Origin: Neurospora tetrasperma FGSC 2508
Lineage: Eukaryota; Ascomycota; Sordariomycetes; Sordariales; Sordariaceae
DNA length: 64,000 nt
Reading direction: 5' to 3'
NCBI RefSeq assembly: GCF_000213175.1
Contig: NW_009799100.1
Coordinates: 1-64,000, forward strand
Positions 10,191 through 21,780 of the stretch are shown here, in pieces. The position numbers and the translations under genes were made by a program. Within the stretch, counting starts at the first letter, position 1. Every line of letters begins with the position of its first letter. The notes beneath the pieces are model-generated. The model worked only from the letters and a program-made list of their open reading frames with translations. It was not told the origin of the DNA and did no database searches.

Positions 10191-13100
10191 ATGTCTTCCA
10201 CCTTCAAGCACGACACTCATGAGCCGGTGGCCATTGTGGGCATGGGTAAGTCGTCTTTACCTCACGACTACAGAAACAACCAGTACTGACGTAAGAGCAG
10301 CATGCCGATGGCCAGGCGGTGTTCATGACCCCTCTCAATTCTGGGAGTTTCTCCGAAACAAAGTCAACGGCTGGAAGGAGTTTGATGACCCGCGCTTCTC
10401 TTCAACCGGGTTTCACCATCCCAACTCAGACCGGCCGGGCTCCATGTCCATGAAGGGCGCCTTTCTTGCCGAGCAGGATGCTCGTCTTTTTGACCACACC
10501 TTCTTCGGCATGACCGGTCTGGAAGTCGAGACCATGGATCCTTCGCAACGCAAGTTACTTGAAGTGGCCTACGAAGCCATTGAAAATGCCGGAGAGACGT
10601 GGGAGAGCGTTTCGGGGACCCGGACGGGAGTCTTTGTAGGCAACTTCTGCCTTGACCACTGGATGATACAATCGCGGGATTGGGACAACCCGAGGCCGTA
10701 TGCCTTCACTGGCGCCGGCACCAGCATTCTTGCCAACCGCATCAGCTACATCTTCAATCTCCAAGGGCCAAGGTGCGTAGCTTGTGCATATCTGGGTTAC
10801 AAGACAGCTGACATGGCATGTACTGACATCTGATGACAGCCTCACGGTGGACACCGCCTGCTCGTCCTCCATGTACGCCCTCCACCTCGCAGTCAACGCC
10901 ATCCGCGCCGGGGACTGTGATTCGGCCATCGTCGCCTCAGCTAACTGGATCGCCGATCCCGGAGTGCAAATTGCCCTGGACAAGCTCGGCGCGCTCTCCG
11001 CATCTGCGCGCTGCCACACCTTCGACGCTCGGGCGGAAGGCTACGCTCGTGGCGAGGGTTTCGGCGCCATTTATCTCAAGAGACCTTCCCTCGCTATCGC
11101 CAATATGTCACCCATCCGCGCAATGATCCGAGGAACAGCCATCAACTCCAACGGACGAACCGGCGGTATCACGAGACCTAGTGCCAACGGACAAGAGACG
11201 GTCATCCGGGAAGCATACCGTAACGCCGGCAATCTGCCGTTCCGCGACACCAGCTACTTTGAATGCCATGGAACAGGCACGTATGTTGGGGACCCAATCG
11301 AAGTAGCCGCACTGGGAAGAGTCTTTGCTCCAGAACGGTCTAGTGACGATCCGCTACTTGTCGGTTCCGTGAAAAGTAACGTGGGACACGGGGAAGGTGC
11401 CAGCGCTTTGGCGTCCATCATGAAGGTTGTTCTTGCTCTAGAGCACGGTGCAATCCCACCCATCTACGATCTTCAAACCCGGAATCCCAACATCGACTTC
11501 GAGGGTGCCAAGGTTCAGCCAGTGACCGAGGTCACGCCGTGGCCCAAGGATCGCTTGCAGAGAGCAAGCATCAACTCGTTTGGCTATGGTGGTGCCAACG
11601 GTCATTGCATCATAGACCATGTCAACATCGTGCTGCCGGATTATGTTGCGCCTGGGATCTACAAGCGCAGCACCAGAGATACAACAAACGGTGTGAATGG
11701 CCATATAAACGGGCGCAGCGGTACGCCTTCGCATCGTCCCATCATTCAGAGGCCAAAGATGACCGCCTCGCCGAACGCCAACACACGATCGCTTGTGCTC
11801 CTCCCCCTCTCTGCTCACAACGAAAACTCTCTCGAGCTGAACCTCAAAGCGTTGTCTCAAGTTGTCGACAAGTTACCGTTGGCAGATGTCGCATACACCT
11901 TGGGTGCCAGACGGTCCAAATTTGCCCAGCGATCCTTCTGTATCGTAGAGAAAGACAAGGTTGTTGAGGGCCTCGCGGCCAAGAGCAGGGTGGTAAGAGC
12001 ACCATTGCAACCCACCAACGTTGGCTTCATTTTCACCGGCCAAGGCGCCCAGTGGCATGCCATGGGTGCCCAGCTGTTTGAGTATCGAGTGTTCTCCACG
12101 GCGATCCAGTACCTGGATCATGTCCTTAGCTCACTGCCCAATGGTCCGGACTGGTCACTAGAGAAGATCTTGTCCGGAGACTGTGATGCTGCCCTCATCC
12201 AGAGAGCCGAGATTTCTCAGGCTGTGTGCACTGCTGTACAAGTTGGCTTGGTTGATCTGCTTGCTTCATGGTCCGTGAGACCTCACGGTGTTGCTGGACA
12301 CTCCTCTGGTGAAATGGCTGCGGCGTACGCTGCTGGTCGTATCACAGCTGCCGAAGCCATCGTAGCCGCTTACTTCCGCGGTCAGGCGGTATCACGGAAC
12401 CGACAGACCGGTGCAATGCTGGCTGTCGGCCTGGGCCCTGAAGCGGTAGCCAAGTATCTCTCTGGCCTGGAGGATCAGGTCAAGCTAGCAGCAATCAACT
12501 CGCCAGGAAGCGTCACGTTGTCCGGCGATCCAGCAGCCGTTGATAGTATCTCGAAAGCCTTGGCCGCCGACAGCGTCTTCAATCGAAAACTCCAGACGGG
12601 CGGCAATGCTTACCACTCACACCACATGCTTCCCATTGGGCGCGAGTACATCGAGATGCTGAGCCAGGGCCTTCAACACATCCAGAAGCTCGGCCTTGCC
12701 TCACCAGAGCAGCGGTATCCCAAGGCATTGTGGGTATCGTCTGTCAAACCCAACAAAGACACAACTGGGTCGTTTGACGATCCATCCGCTTACTGGAGGG
12801 CCAATCTCGAGTTACCTGTGCAGTTCTCGGAGGCTGTTGCAAGCTTGGTACGCAACGAGAATGTCACCATCCACGCTTTGGTAGAGATTGGACCGCACCC
12901 CGCGCTGAAGAGCCCGGTGGAGCAGATTGTCAAGGCCGCTGGCAAGGCTGTGGCGTATGCCTCCACGCTCAAGAGGCAGGAGGACGCCCGACTATCCATG
13001 TTGCAACTTGCCGGAACGCTGTTCACTTTAAACACGCCCATCGACCTTGCCGCTGTAAACGCTGTTGATGGGGAAGCAGGACACAGCGAAGGCCTAGAAC

Positions 13101-16100
13101 ACGGCAGCACCTGTCTCGATCTGCCACCCTACCAGTACACTTATAACGGCCTGAATTATCATGAGAGCCGGGCCAGCAAGGAGTACCGGTACCGGTCGGT
13201 GTTGAGACATGACCTTCTCGGCTCGAAGGTCGTCGGCAATGCAAAGTTGCGACCCCAATGGCGGAACATTCTCCGGATGAAGGACGTCCCATGGTTAGGC
13301 GATCACCGCCTTGTGCCAGGTAAGCACTCCCCTCTTTCAAGCAGCGAATATTGCACTTATGTAGCTGACATTTGGCTCCGTTGAATAGATGCTGTTCTGC
13401 CAGGTGCCGCGTACATCGCTATGGCGGTAGAAGCTGCGTTACGCATCTACGATGAGTTCGCCAAGCCGTTCGAGGTCAAGGGCTTCTCTCTACGTGACGT
13501 CGTCATCAAGAAGAGCCTTGTAATCCCAGAAGACGACTACAGCGTTGAGATACTCACGAGCATGGAGCTTGTCGACTTTGCCACAGCGCAATCACCTGCA
13601 TGGGCTACCTTTTCCATCAGCTCAGTTGGCCGCGAAACCAATGAGTGGACGGAGCATTGCACTGGACGAGTCAAGGTGGTGATTCAAGAGACAGGCTATG
13701 ATATTGACGTCGAACACGGTCGAGTTGCCGCTCCGTATGCACCAAGGGCCGTGGACGTCAAGGCTTGGTATAAGAAGTTTTTGGACATTGGCCTCGGCTA
13801 CGGTCCGGTGTTCCAGCCTCTGTCGGACATCCGTGTTGATGCGGCGTCAAACTTGGCCGTGGCGACCGTTCATCTGCAGCCCGGAATTGGTGTCATGAAG
13901 GGTGGCGAGTCCCGATACGCCGTACACCCGGCCTCCCTGGACGGTGCCATTCAGCTGGGCTTGGTTGCGTGCCACGGAGGGCGGCCGAGCGAGGCTACCA
14001 CTGCCTTTGTGCCGGTACAATTCTCCGGTTTGTACATCGACAGCAGCCTAGCCCATGGCGGCGAGACATGTACCGTTGTGGCTCGTGGGCAGCGGCGCGG
14101 TATCCGGAGTGCCCATCTTGATCTGCAGTTCCTGGGTGCAGATGGAAAGCTTCTGCTTGACGTCGAGTCCCTCCGATGCGTTAGCTTCTCCAGTGAGGCC
14201 AAGCCGGTGGATAGGGCATTCAGCAGCCCCTACACTCGCCTAGTGTGGAAGCCGGACATCCGTAAGCTCAGCAACAGCCAAGCTCGCCAGATATACCCTC
14301 CACCAACCAAAAATGTTGACAAGGCGCCACTGTGGGGGATCACGAACAAGGTAGCCCACTTTATTGTATACAGCATGTATGAAACTTTCGGGCGGCAGGC
14401 AGATCGGCCCCAGCCTTCGGGTGAGGTCGGCCACTTCTTTGACTGGATCATCAGAAAGGGTGAAAGTGATCATTCTGAGATGATGGAAGAGGCAAGAGAG
14501 CTGGCAGCTAAGGGTGCTCTGCTTCAGCAAATCGAAGAACTTGTCGCCCAGGCACCTGACATCATGGAAGTCAAGATCGCAAAGCTTCTGCACGACAATG
14601 CGGCCGACATTCTGTATGAACGAAAAACGGGGATGGAAGTCATCATCGGGGAGAACCTTCTAACACCACTTTATCAGGAAGGCCTCCTGATGACAGGCAT
14701 CTACCCACAGCTCTCCATTGTCCTAGCTGGCCTTGCCCACGCCAAACCAAACCTCCGGGTTCTCGAGATTGGAGGCGGTACTGGTGGCGCAACGCGGATC
14801 GCCATGAAGGCTTTTAACGGCCCCAACGGCATCAAGGCCTACCGGGATTACACCTTCACAGACATCTCGCCCGGCTTCCTGTCGGCGGCCAAGGAATCCA
14901 TGGCCGATCTGAGGGATATGAACTTCTCCGTCTTTGACATTGAAGAGGACCCCGTGGCACAGGGATACGAGGAGCAGACATATGACCTGATCATTGCGTG
15001 TCAAGTCCTTCATGCCACCTCAAACATGACCAAGACGCTGTCAAGATGCCGCAGGCTCCTCAAGCCAGGTGGTCGACTTGTTCTGGTTGAGACAACGGAG
15101 AACTTCATCGTGCCAGGCGTTGTTGTGGGCACCTTTACGGGATACTGGGCCGGCATTCCAGATGGACGTGTGGATGCTCCTTTCCAGAGCCTGAAGGACT
15201 GGGACCGTTCCCTGAGAGAAGCAGGCTTCGCAGGGCTGGACCTGGTACTTGATGACTTCCCGGAACCCCATAATACCACCTCGGTTATTCTTGCCAAGGT
15301 GCCTGAGCAAGAGCCTGAACCGTTACCGGAAACCCAGTCGGCAACGACTGTCCATGTGGTGCATGGTGGCAGCAACGGAACACCAGTTCTGGTAGATCAT
15401 ATATGTCAAGAACTGCAACAGCGGGGTACCAATGTAAAGGCTATCACGTTCAACGACGTCACGAAGGAGCTTTCTCCCGGATCGCGCGTGGTCGCATTGC
15501 TGGACGAGAGCCACCTGCTGATCAAGGCCAACGAGGAGAATCTGGCTACCATGCAATACCTGGCACGCAGTGCAACGAGTTTGGTCGCTCTGACAAGTTG
15601 CGGTACCATCAAGGGACGGGCTGCCGAGGGTGCCTTGATCTCAGGCCTGCTTCGCGTGCTCCAAACTGAGAACCCCTCCAGCCAGTACATGTCCATCGAT
15701 ATCGACGTGGACAACTTTGAAGTTGAAGATGCTGCTGAAGCAAACGAGCTCGCTCGCAGCATCGTGGACGGCGAGTGTGACCTGTTTCGTCAAGCCAGCG
15801 GATCGGCTTCTGTATTCGTGGATGGGGAGAGCAATGGTGGCGACCCCGCTGACCGCGAGTTCGCTTGGCAGAACGGTTGCCTGTGGGTTAGCCGTCACGT
15901 CCCAGATGCCGGATTCCACTCCCAGTACGGCTTAGAGACGAGGAGCATGAAGCCGGAACTACGTCCGATTGGCAGCCCCAGTCAGACAGGGGGAGTACGT
16001 GCTGCTTTCGAGACGCCCGGTGTGCTGAACTCATTGTACTTCATTCCCTACAAAGACCTCCTGCAGCCGTTGCCGGCCGACTTCATCGATGTGGCTGTTG

Positions 16101-18268
16101 ATGCTGTGGGCGTAAATTCAAGAGATTTGGAGCACTGGGCTGGCCGCGTGGATGGCGATTACCTGACCTCCGAATATGCGGGTGTGGTCACAGCCGTAGG
16201 CAGCCGAGTCCACGACATCCAAGTTGGCGATCGCGTCTATGGAGTGGGCAAGGGTCAGTTTGGCAGTGTCACCCGTGTGCCTGCTGCCTTCGCAACGAAG
16301 CTTCAGCCCAAGGATGACATGATCCGGATGGCCTCGATGCCGCTCGCATACACCACCGCCCTCTACGCCTTGGACCACGTCGCTCACGTCCGTGAGGGAC
16401 AGTCAATCCTCATACAGTCGGGCGCCAAGGACCTTGGCCTGGCAGCCATCACTCTTGCAAAGGCAAAGCGGTCACAGGTGTTTGCAACAGTTGAGACAGC
16501 CGAGCAAGGCATGTTCCTGGTTGAGGAGCTAGGCCTACCCGCCTCGCATGTCATTTCTATCCTCGACTCGAAGCAGCTCCAGCGCGCAGCTCAGGAAACG
16601 CGCAAGGGAAAGTTCGAGGTTGTCATGGCGACTGCCGCTCGTGGAGAGCTCCTGTCTTTGTTCCTGCAGGTCCTGGCACCGCTTGGGTGTCTTGTCGATA
16701 TCGGCGGGGTGGATGGGCAGACGACGCCAGTAGTCGGTCAGATGTCACTTCCACACAATGCCACCTATGCCTCTATCGACCCGTTCGCCGTTTTCGATTC
16801 GGATCCACTGCTTGGGGCCGAGCTCATGCAATCCGTCGACGATTACTACCGGCAAGGGGTGATTGGACCGGTTCCAAGAATAACGGCGGCAGACGTTGGA
16901 CAATTGTCGTCGGCACTTGGCGATTTTGGCACAATGTCTGGAAAGCTAGTGGTCAGCTTCAAGAACCCGGAAAGTTTGGTTCGGATGGCGCCATATGCAC
17001 CCACCGTCAAATTCGACCCCGAAGCGAGCTATGTGGTGACGGGAGGCTTGGGGGGCTTGGGACAATCTTTGGTCCGGTGGATGGTGGGAAGGGGCGCAAG
17101 GCACCTCGCACTTTTGTCGAGGCGTACTGCCTCCAGCGTTCCAAGTGTCCAGGAGCTGCTCAATGGGCTCGCCGGGCGAGGTGTTGAGATTCAATGCTTT
17201 GCCTGCGATGTCAGCAAAGAAGACGAGGTGACCAGCGCGATCAAGGCAATCTCGGCTGTTCGTCCCATCAAGGGCATCGTGCATGCGGCAGTCTCATATA
17301 GGGATCTGACCTTTGACAAGCTGTCACCTGAGAGATGGAACGAAGGGTTGTCTGCCAAGGTGGCAGGCACCAAGAACCTGCACAAAGCGACTCTGTCGAT
17401 GTCTCTCGACTTCTTTGTCATGACCACTTCTGCATTGTCGGTGTATGGTTTCGCGACCCAAAGTGCATACACGGCTGCCAACAACTTCCAGGATGCCTTT
17501 GCGCGATACCGCCGACAGCTTGGCTTGCCCGCGTCCACTGTGTCGTTTAGCCTGATCAAGGACGTGACGGATGTCGGCAGCAGCGGGATTACCGTCGACA
17601 TGTTTGAACGCAACAAGGCACTGACCCTGGATGAGTCTCAGTTCCTGGCGCTCCTCGAGCCGGCATTCTTAAACAACCGAACGGTGACGGAGGAGACTAG
17701 TGCTGGGCAATGGTCAGGTCAAGACGATGACGGGCTTTCTGTCGCAAACTTGCACACATACTTGGATCCCAGAGCAATGGCGGCGAAAAGACGTGAAGAG
17801 ATGGCCAGCGAGGCATCGTCGTCATCTTCCACAGTGCCACCACGGTGGTACAGTGACGGGCGCGTGTCTTTGATGATGCGCGCCTTTGCGGACGCACAGC
17901 GACACTCGGGAAGGTCACAAGACGCAGCCGATGAGGGTTCCAACAAGAACACGATTGCTCATCTCCGGGCAGAGCTGGAAGCTGCAGTGCGCGAGGGAGA
18001 GGCTGGGCGAGGACGGACGGTGGCGCTGGTACAGGATGCCATCACCAAGGTGGTGGCCGAGATGCTGTTCGTCGACGTGGAGAGCATTGACCCGGCCAAG
18101 TCGGTGGCAGAGCTGGGTGTCGACAGTCTGATTGCGGCCGAGTTGCGCAACTGGTTCATCCAGGCTCTGGGGACCAACATCAGCATGTTGGATCTGCTGG
18201 ACCCCAGCGTGAGCATCAGCACCCGCGCTTCCACCATTGCGGACAAGGCCCTGTCTGCGACTGCTTGA
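10191..18268 (+). CDS. Highly reducing polyketide synthase (KS-AT-DH-MT-ER-KR-ACP)
   Basis: Iterative type I PKS of 2628 residues. Exons are 10191-10245, 10301-10772, 10840-13319 and 13389-18268; the start MSSTFKHDTHEPVAIVGM joins ACRWPGG across the first intron. KS (about 12-435) has Cys183 in DTACSSS, His319 in ECHGTGT and His359 in NVGHGEG. AT (about 570-880) has Ser664 in GHSSGE. DH (about 960-1270) keeps His998 (LGDHRL) and Asp1187 (HPASLDG). C-MT has the SAM loop EIGGGTGG at 1462-1469. KR has TGGLGGLG from 2220 and Tyr2363 (SAYTAAN). ACP has Ser2582 in GVDSL. The ER region (about 1880-2190) lacks the usual GGVG dinucleotide loop, reading SGAKDLGLAA, so ER is probably inactive or weak. 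There is no thioesterase or reductase, so release must be spontaneous (for example pyrone formation) or in trans. This is the core enzyme of the cluster. Confidence 0.97.
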
Positions 18269-18924
18269 GGTGGCACTCGCAAGCTGAGAAGTTAGGCGTT
18301 GGGGTTTTCACACAAGTTGGAAATGGCTCGGGACTTTGGTTGATCTTTTGTATGTAGAGGTAGCCATATAACTTGATAGGCTGATAGGTGTTTTGGTCAT
18401 GATGTCAAATTGAATTCGAATATTTTCCACTCGGCTCGGGAGACGCGATCCTGCACCAGTGTGCCTTGCTTATCAATTGCAGAAAAAACACAGGTAGGAA
18501 GAGATCAGAAAAGACGATGATCCTAGGCACGCTGTAGATGGCTTCAATGGTAAGCAAAGGTATCAAAACGGGAAGGGTGGTGATGCTATTCCCACGCAGT
18601 CATCAGTCCACAGGACAATGGATGTGGGAAGAGATGATGTTTCTATGGAGAATCCAGACCTCAGGTCGGGTGCGGGGTGGCACAGCCCACATCCACATCC
18701 ATGCAGACATCCCGTTCTGATCACGTGCTCGTCATTTCCATTGCCTGCCGTTAAGCGACCTGGACTTTCCCCTTTCACTCATAAAGGTGGCTAACGCAGT
18801 CGGAGTGGGCCAGTTAGTGCAAGGCAGCCAAATGCACGGAAACCCGCCTTACTACTAACGCTTCATCTGAAATAATGATAGTACATGACACCTACCTCTA
18901 ACCTAAGCAGCCGTACCTAGGTAC
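18269..18924. other. Convergent intergenic region (PKS / acyltransferase)
   Basis: About 650 bases between two 3' ends. The frames present are short and unrecognisable. It includes the 12-base palindrome GTACCTAGGTAC at 18913-18924, which abuts the acyltransferase stop codon. Confidence 0.5.
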
Positions 18925-20793
18925 TTAGTTGCAGTCACTGCAAACCTTCCACTTGCTCCAAACAACATCATCCGCCCTCTGCCTTTCCGCGACCAGTCGC
19001 AACCACTTTTCCATTGCCACCACGAACGCGTCTCCTACCTTCTCATCCACCACTCCCTCCTGCCAACTCACCGATACGACCAGGTCCCCTCCTTTGACCG
19101 ACGCAACCGCGATCCCAAAAGCAGACGCAACCACATTGGCACACAGCGTCATGCTCATACGCGTTATGGACCATCCATGCTCCTTCTCCTCCTGACCTTC
19201 CTCCAAGGAATGAAACGGCTTTCCCTCCGCGGCCCCCAAGTTGCTCACCACCCACGACGACTTTCTCGGTCTCTTCACTTCCTCTTGTAATTGCCTTCTC
19301 CAGTCCGAGACCCCTCGCGACACGAAGCCGATCATGTCGTTTTCCAGGCCTTGCGGAGAGCAGCTTTCGCCCTTGGCTGCGAGGTCCGCCCGGACGCGGC
19401 GCGCGGCGACGAAGATCAAGTCGTGCACTTCAGATAACACCTCCTCTGCCTCCGCTGCCCTCGGGTTCGGCTGAAAGTTACAACCTGACACGTACTTGGA
19501 CGCCGTCAAGGAACGCCGCACCCGGCCGACAAGCTCTTCATCCGCCACGTGCTCGATAATTGTCACGTAATTCCCCATGGCAGTTTCGGCGTCCAATCTG
19601 TTCTTGACCCTGCCTGTCCTTCCTTTCGAATAAGGAGAGGGCAAATATCTTCTGATATTCATCGGCGTCAAAAAGGCAAAGGCATCGGCTTTCGCCACGA
19701 GTTCTCTCAAGGGGGCCAGCGAAACGAGTGCAATACCGTGCAATAGCGCCGTCAATGTCGCCCCCTGTTTCCGGCAGGCTTGTACCAGCTCCTCCGCAAT
19801 GTTCGCTGGAAATGTCATGGTGCGGATTTGGCTCCTGAACGGAACTGTGTCAGGGCTGGTAAGCTGGATTGGGGCCCAGTGTGCATGGGTTGCAACGTTG
19901 CGCGGATACTGAGAAGAGGGGGTTTGAATCTCGTGCTTGAGAAAGTGTTCGAACGCTGTTGGGTCGACGGGGAAAGGGAGGATGTACTCCGGAGGCGGCG
20001 GGAGGCTGGCGGCCAAGGCAGACGTGGGTGATAGGGTAAGAATGTGGTCGATCAGGAACGGGTTGTGGCTTGCTTGTGGGGAGCCGTGCAAGCCCGAGTC
20101 GGACGCATGGAGGTGTGTGAGGAGCTCCCGGTAAAAATTCTTGCAGCTGACACCGTCGAGGTGAGTGTGGTTGAACATTAGGAGGATCTCGATGAAAGAC
20201 GTGTCAGCCTCCGAGCGAAGAACCCTGATCCGCCATCCTGGCTCTGCACGGAACTTGGTGAACCTGGTGTCAGCCTCGCGGTTTAGCGTCTGCTGAAATT
20301 CCTTCTGGAAAGCATCATCGCCGCCTTTGACCGTTTGCCACTTGATCACTTTTCCGAGGTTGATGCTGTCGAGACGAACCCACGTCGGCGTGCTGGTTTT
20401 GGCGCCTGCGATGCCCACTTGCATGTGTGGATGAGCCAGTACGACGCGCGCAACGGCTCGTTCGAATTCGTTCACCAAGTCATGATGTCTGGCAGTGGGA
20501 GCAAGCCGTTTTGGCAACACAAAGCGACTGGATACGACGTTGCTCCGGATCAGATCGAGGGTTTGGAGAGCAATCTGGTATGACTCCCTGGCAGATCGAC
20601 CTTATTAGCTATCGCTTTTTTCATACGCCGGGGTGTTGATCAGTGATGGGATTACTTACAGTGCTCCAAGCCTCCGAATAATGGCTGATTTATTGAGAGA
20701 GACTTTTGGTCTTTCCCTGTCTTCTTTTTTTACTGCTGGCTGGTTGTCGACGCGCAGCTGTCGATGGACCATCGTCCCACCATAGTTCGGCAT
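18925..20793 (-). CDS. AATase-type acyltransferase (HxxxD family)
   Basis: CoA- or ACP-dependent acyltransferase resembling fungal alcohol acetyltransferases. A large exon (20587-18925) is preceded by a first exon ending at 20660; joining them across a 72-nt intron (20588-20659) gives IIRRLGALESYQIALQTL, the characteristic N-terminus of this family. The first ATG could be at 20793 (598 residues) or 20772 (591 residues). The catalytic motif is HTHLD (His178-Asp182 in the shorter form), and the C-terminal half holds SWVVSNLGAAEG, typical of the family. It lies tail-to-tail with the PKS, with TCGGCCGT (7 of 8) about 135 bases upstream. It may esterify a hydroxyl of the product or offload the chain; which of these cannot be told from sequence. 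I am sure of the family, less of the exact start. Confidence 0.85.
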
Positions 20794-21780
20794 TATGGCA
20801 GGTGTCTGCAATGCGGGTGATGAAGGCAATACCTGGGACATACCTCCACACAAAGCTTTCTGGGACTCTAGAGTGCAGAGTCACGCTGCTCTTGGTCTTG
20901 TTAACCCCAATGATGGGAGACCCCTCTTCGGCCGTTCAGCGTCACCCGGGTATTGTGTCTGAAGGACGAGGATAACGTGAGTACCCACGGCGCGTTCCTT
21001 GCAATGGTTAGTGATCGTATGTCAAAGGAAGGTCTACTGGGGCCCCAAGGTTGACAATGTGGTTGCATTGGAATACCACGTACTGTCTTCACTTTTCTAT
21101 CCCAATTGGCACGATTAAACACGACCTTTTCTATACTGGCTAGGCACGCGGCTTACATCAGGCTGACTAGGTTCCTGCCTCGAACGAAGACGACACCACC
21201 AATCACATCTCGTATGGATGGCTCATCCCTTCACTCAACTTCATCGCTGCCGCATCCGTCATCATGATAACTCATATTTGCTCGGCCGTCCCCCGTCAAC
21301 ATCATCCCGCGTTGTCGTGAATTTGGGTACACCCTCTTCATCGGACAGAAGGCTATGTTTTTCCCGTTTCCTGGGATTACTCCAACACGACCGATATAAG
21401 TCAGTGGTGCATGGGCTTCGATGGTAAGCGAGGGTTATCAGACTCGACCCGTATCTCTGTGAGGGTGCAATGGTCCTGCGTCGGTCGAGCCATAGGTTTC
21501 GGCCGAAATCTCGACTAGTGTCGGCCGGCCCCCTTGCGTTGCATCGACAAGGCCCGAGTCAGCACATCGTCCATCAACAAGCTGCCTGTTTGACTGGAGT
21601 CATTGTGGTTGGTGAACGTGCTATTCATCTAGGTACCTATCTAGGTGTTATTCCATGATACTTGCGGTAACATTGAGACCGAACAATGGAAGTCTTCGAT
21701 GACCCGACGACCCAGCCTAGGGCAGTGTTCCACCCAGCCTCACACCATTGGCCACCGGCTCACCTTCATTCTCCTGACCA
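20794..21780. other. Acyltransferase promoter and MFS 3' region
   Basis: About 990 bases between the acyltransferase start and the MFS stop. It is rich in TCGGCCGA-like sites: exact at 21499-21506, and 7-of-8 matches at 20928, 21282 and 21521. The string CTAGGTACCTATCTAGG lies near 21629. No gene is recognised, although the site density and the 720-base distance of the exact site are more than one promoter needs. Confidence 0.5.
21499..21506. promoter_or_regulatory. TCGGCCGA palindrome upstream of acyltransferase
   Basis: Core of the 12-base palindrome TTTCGGCCGAAA (21497-21508), with a second near-copy (TCGGCCGG) 22 bases further on. It lies about 700 bases upstream of the acyltransferase and just past the 3' end of the MFS gene. 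Confidence 0.5.

Noticed and set aside
498-18268. Naming the cluster as the solanapyrone or alternapyrone cluster
   Set aside because: The enzyme classes overlap, but gene content differs (acyltransferase, CYP58-like P450) and no alignment could be run; only the resemblance is stated.
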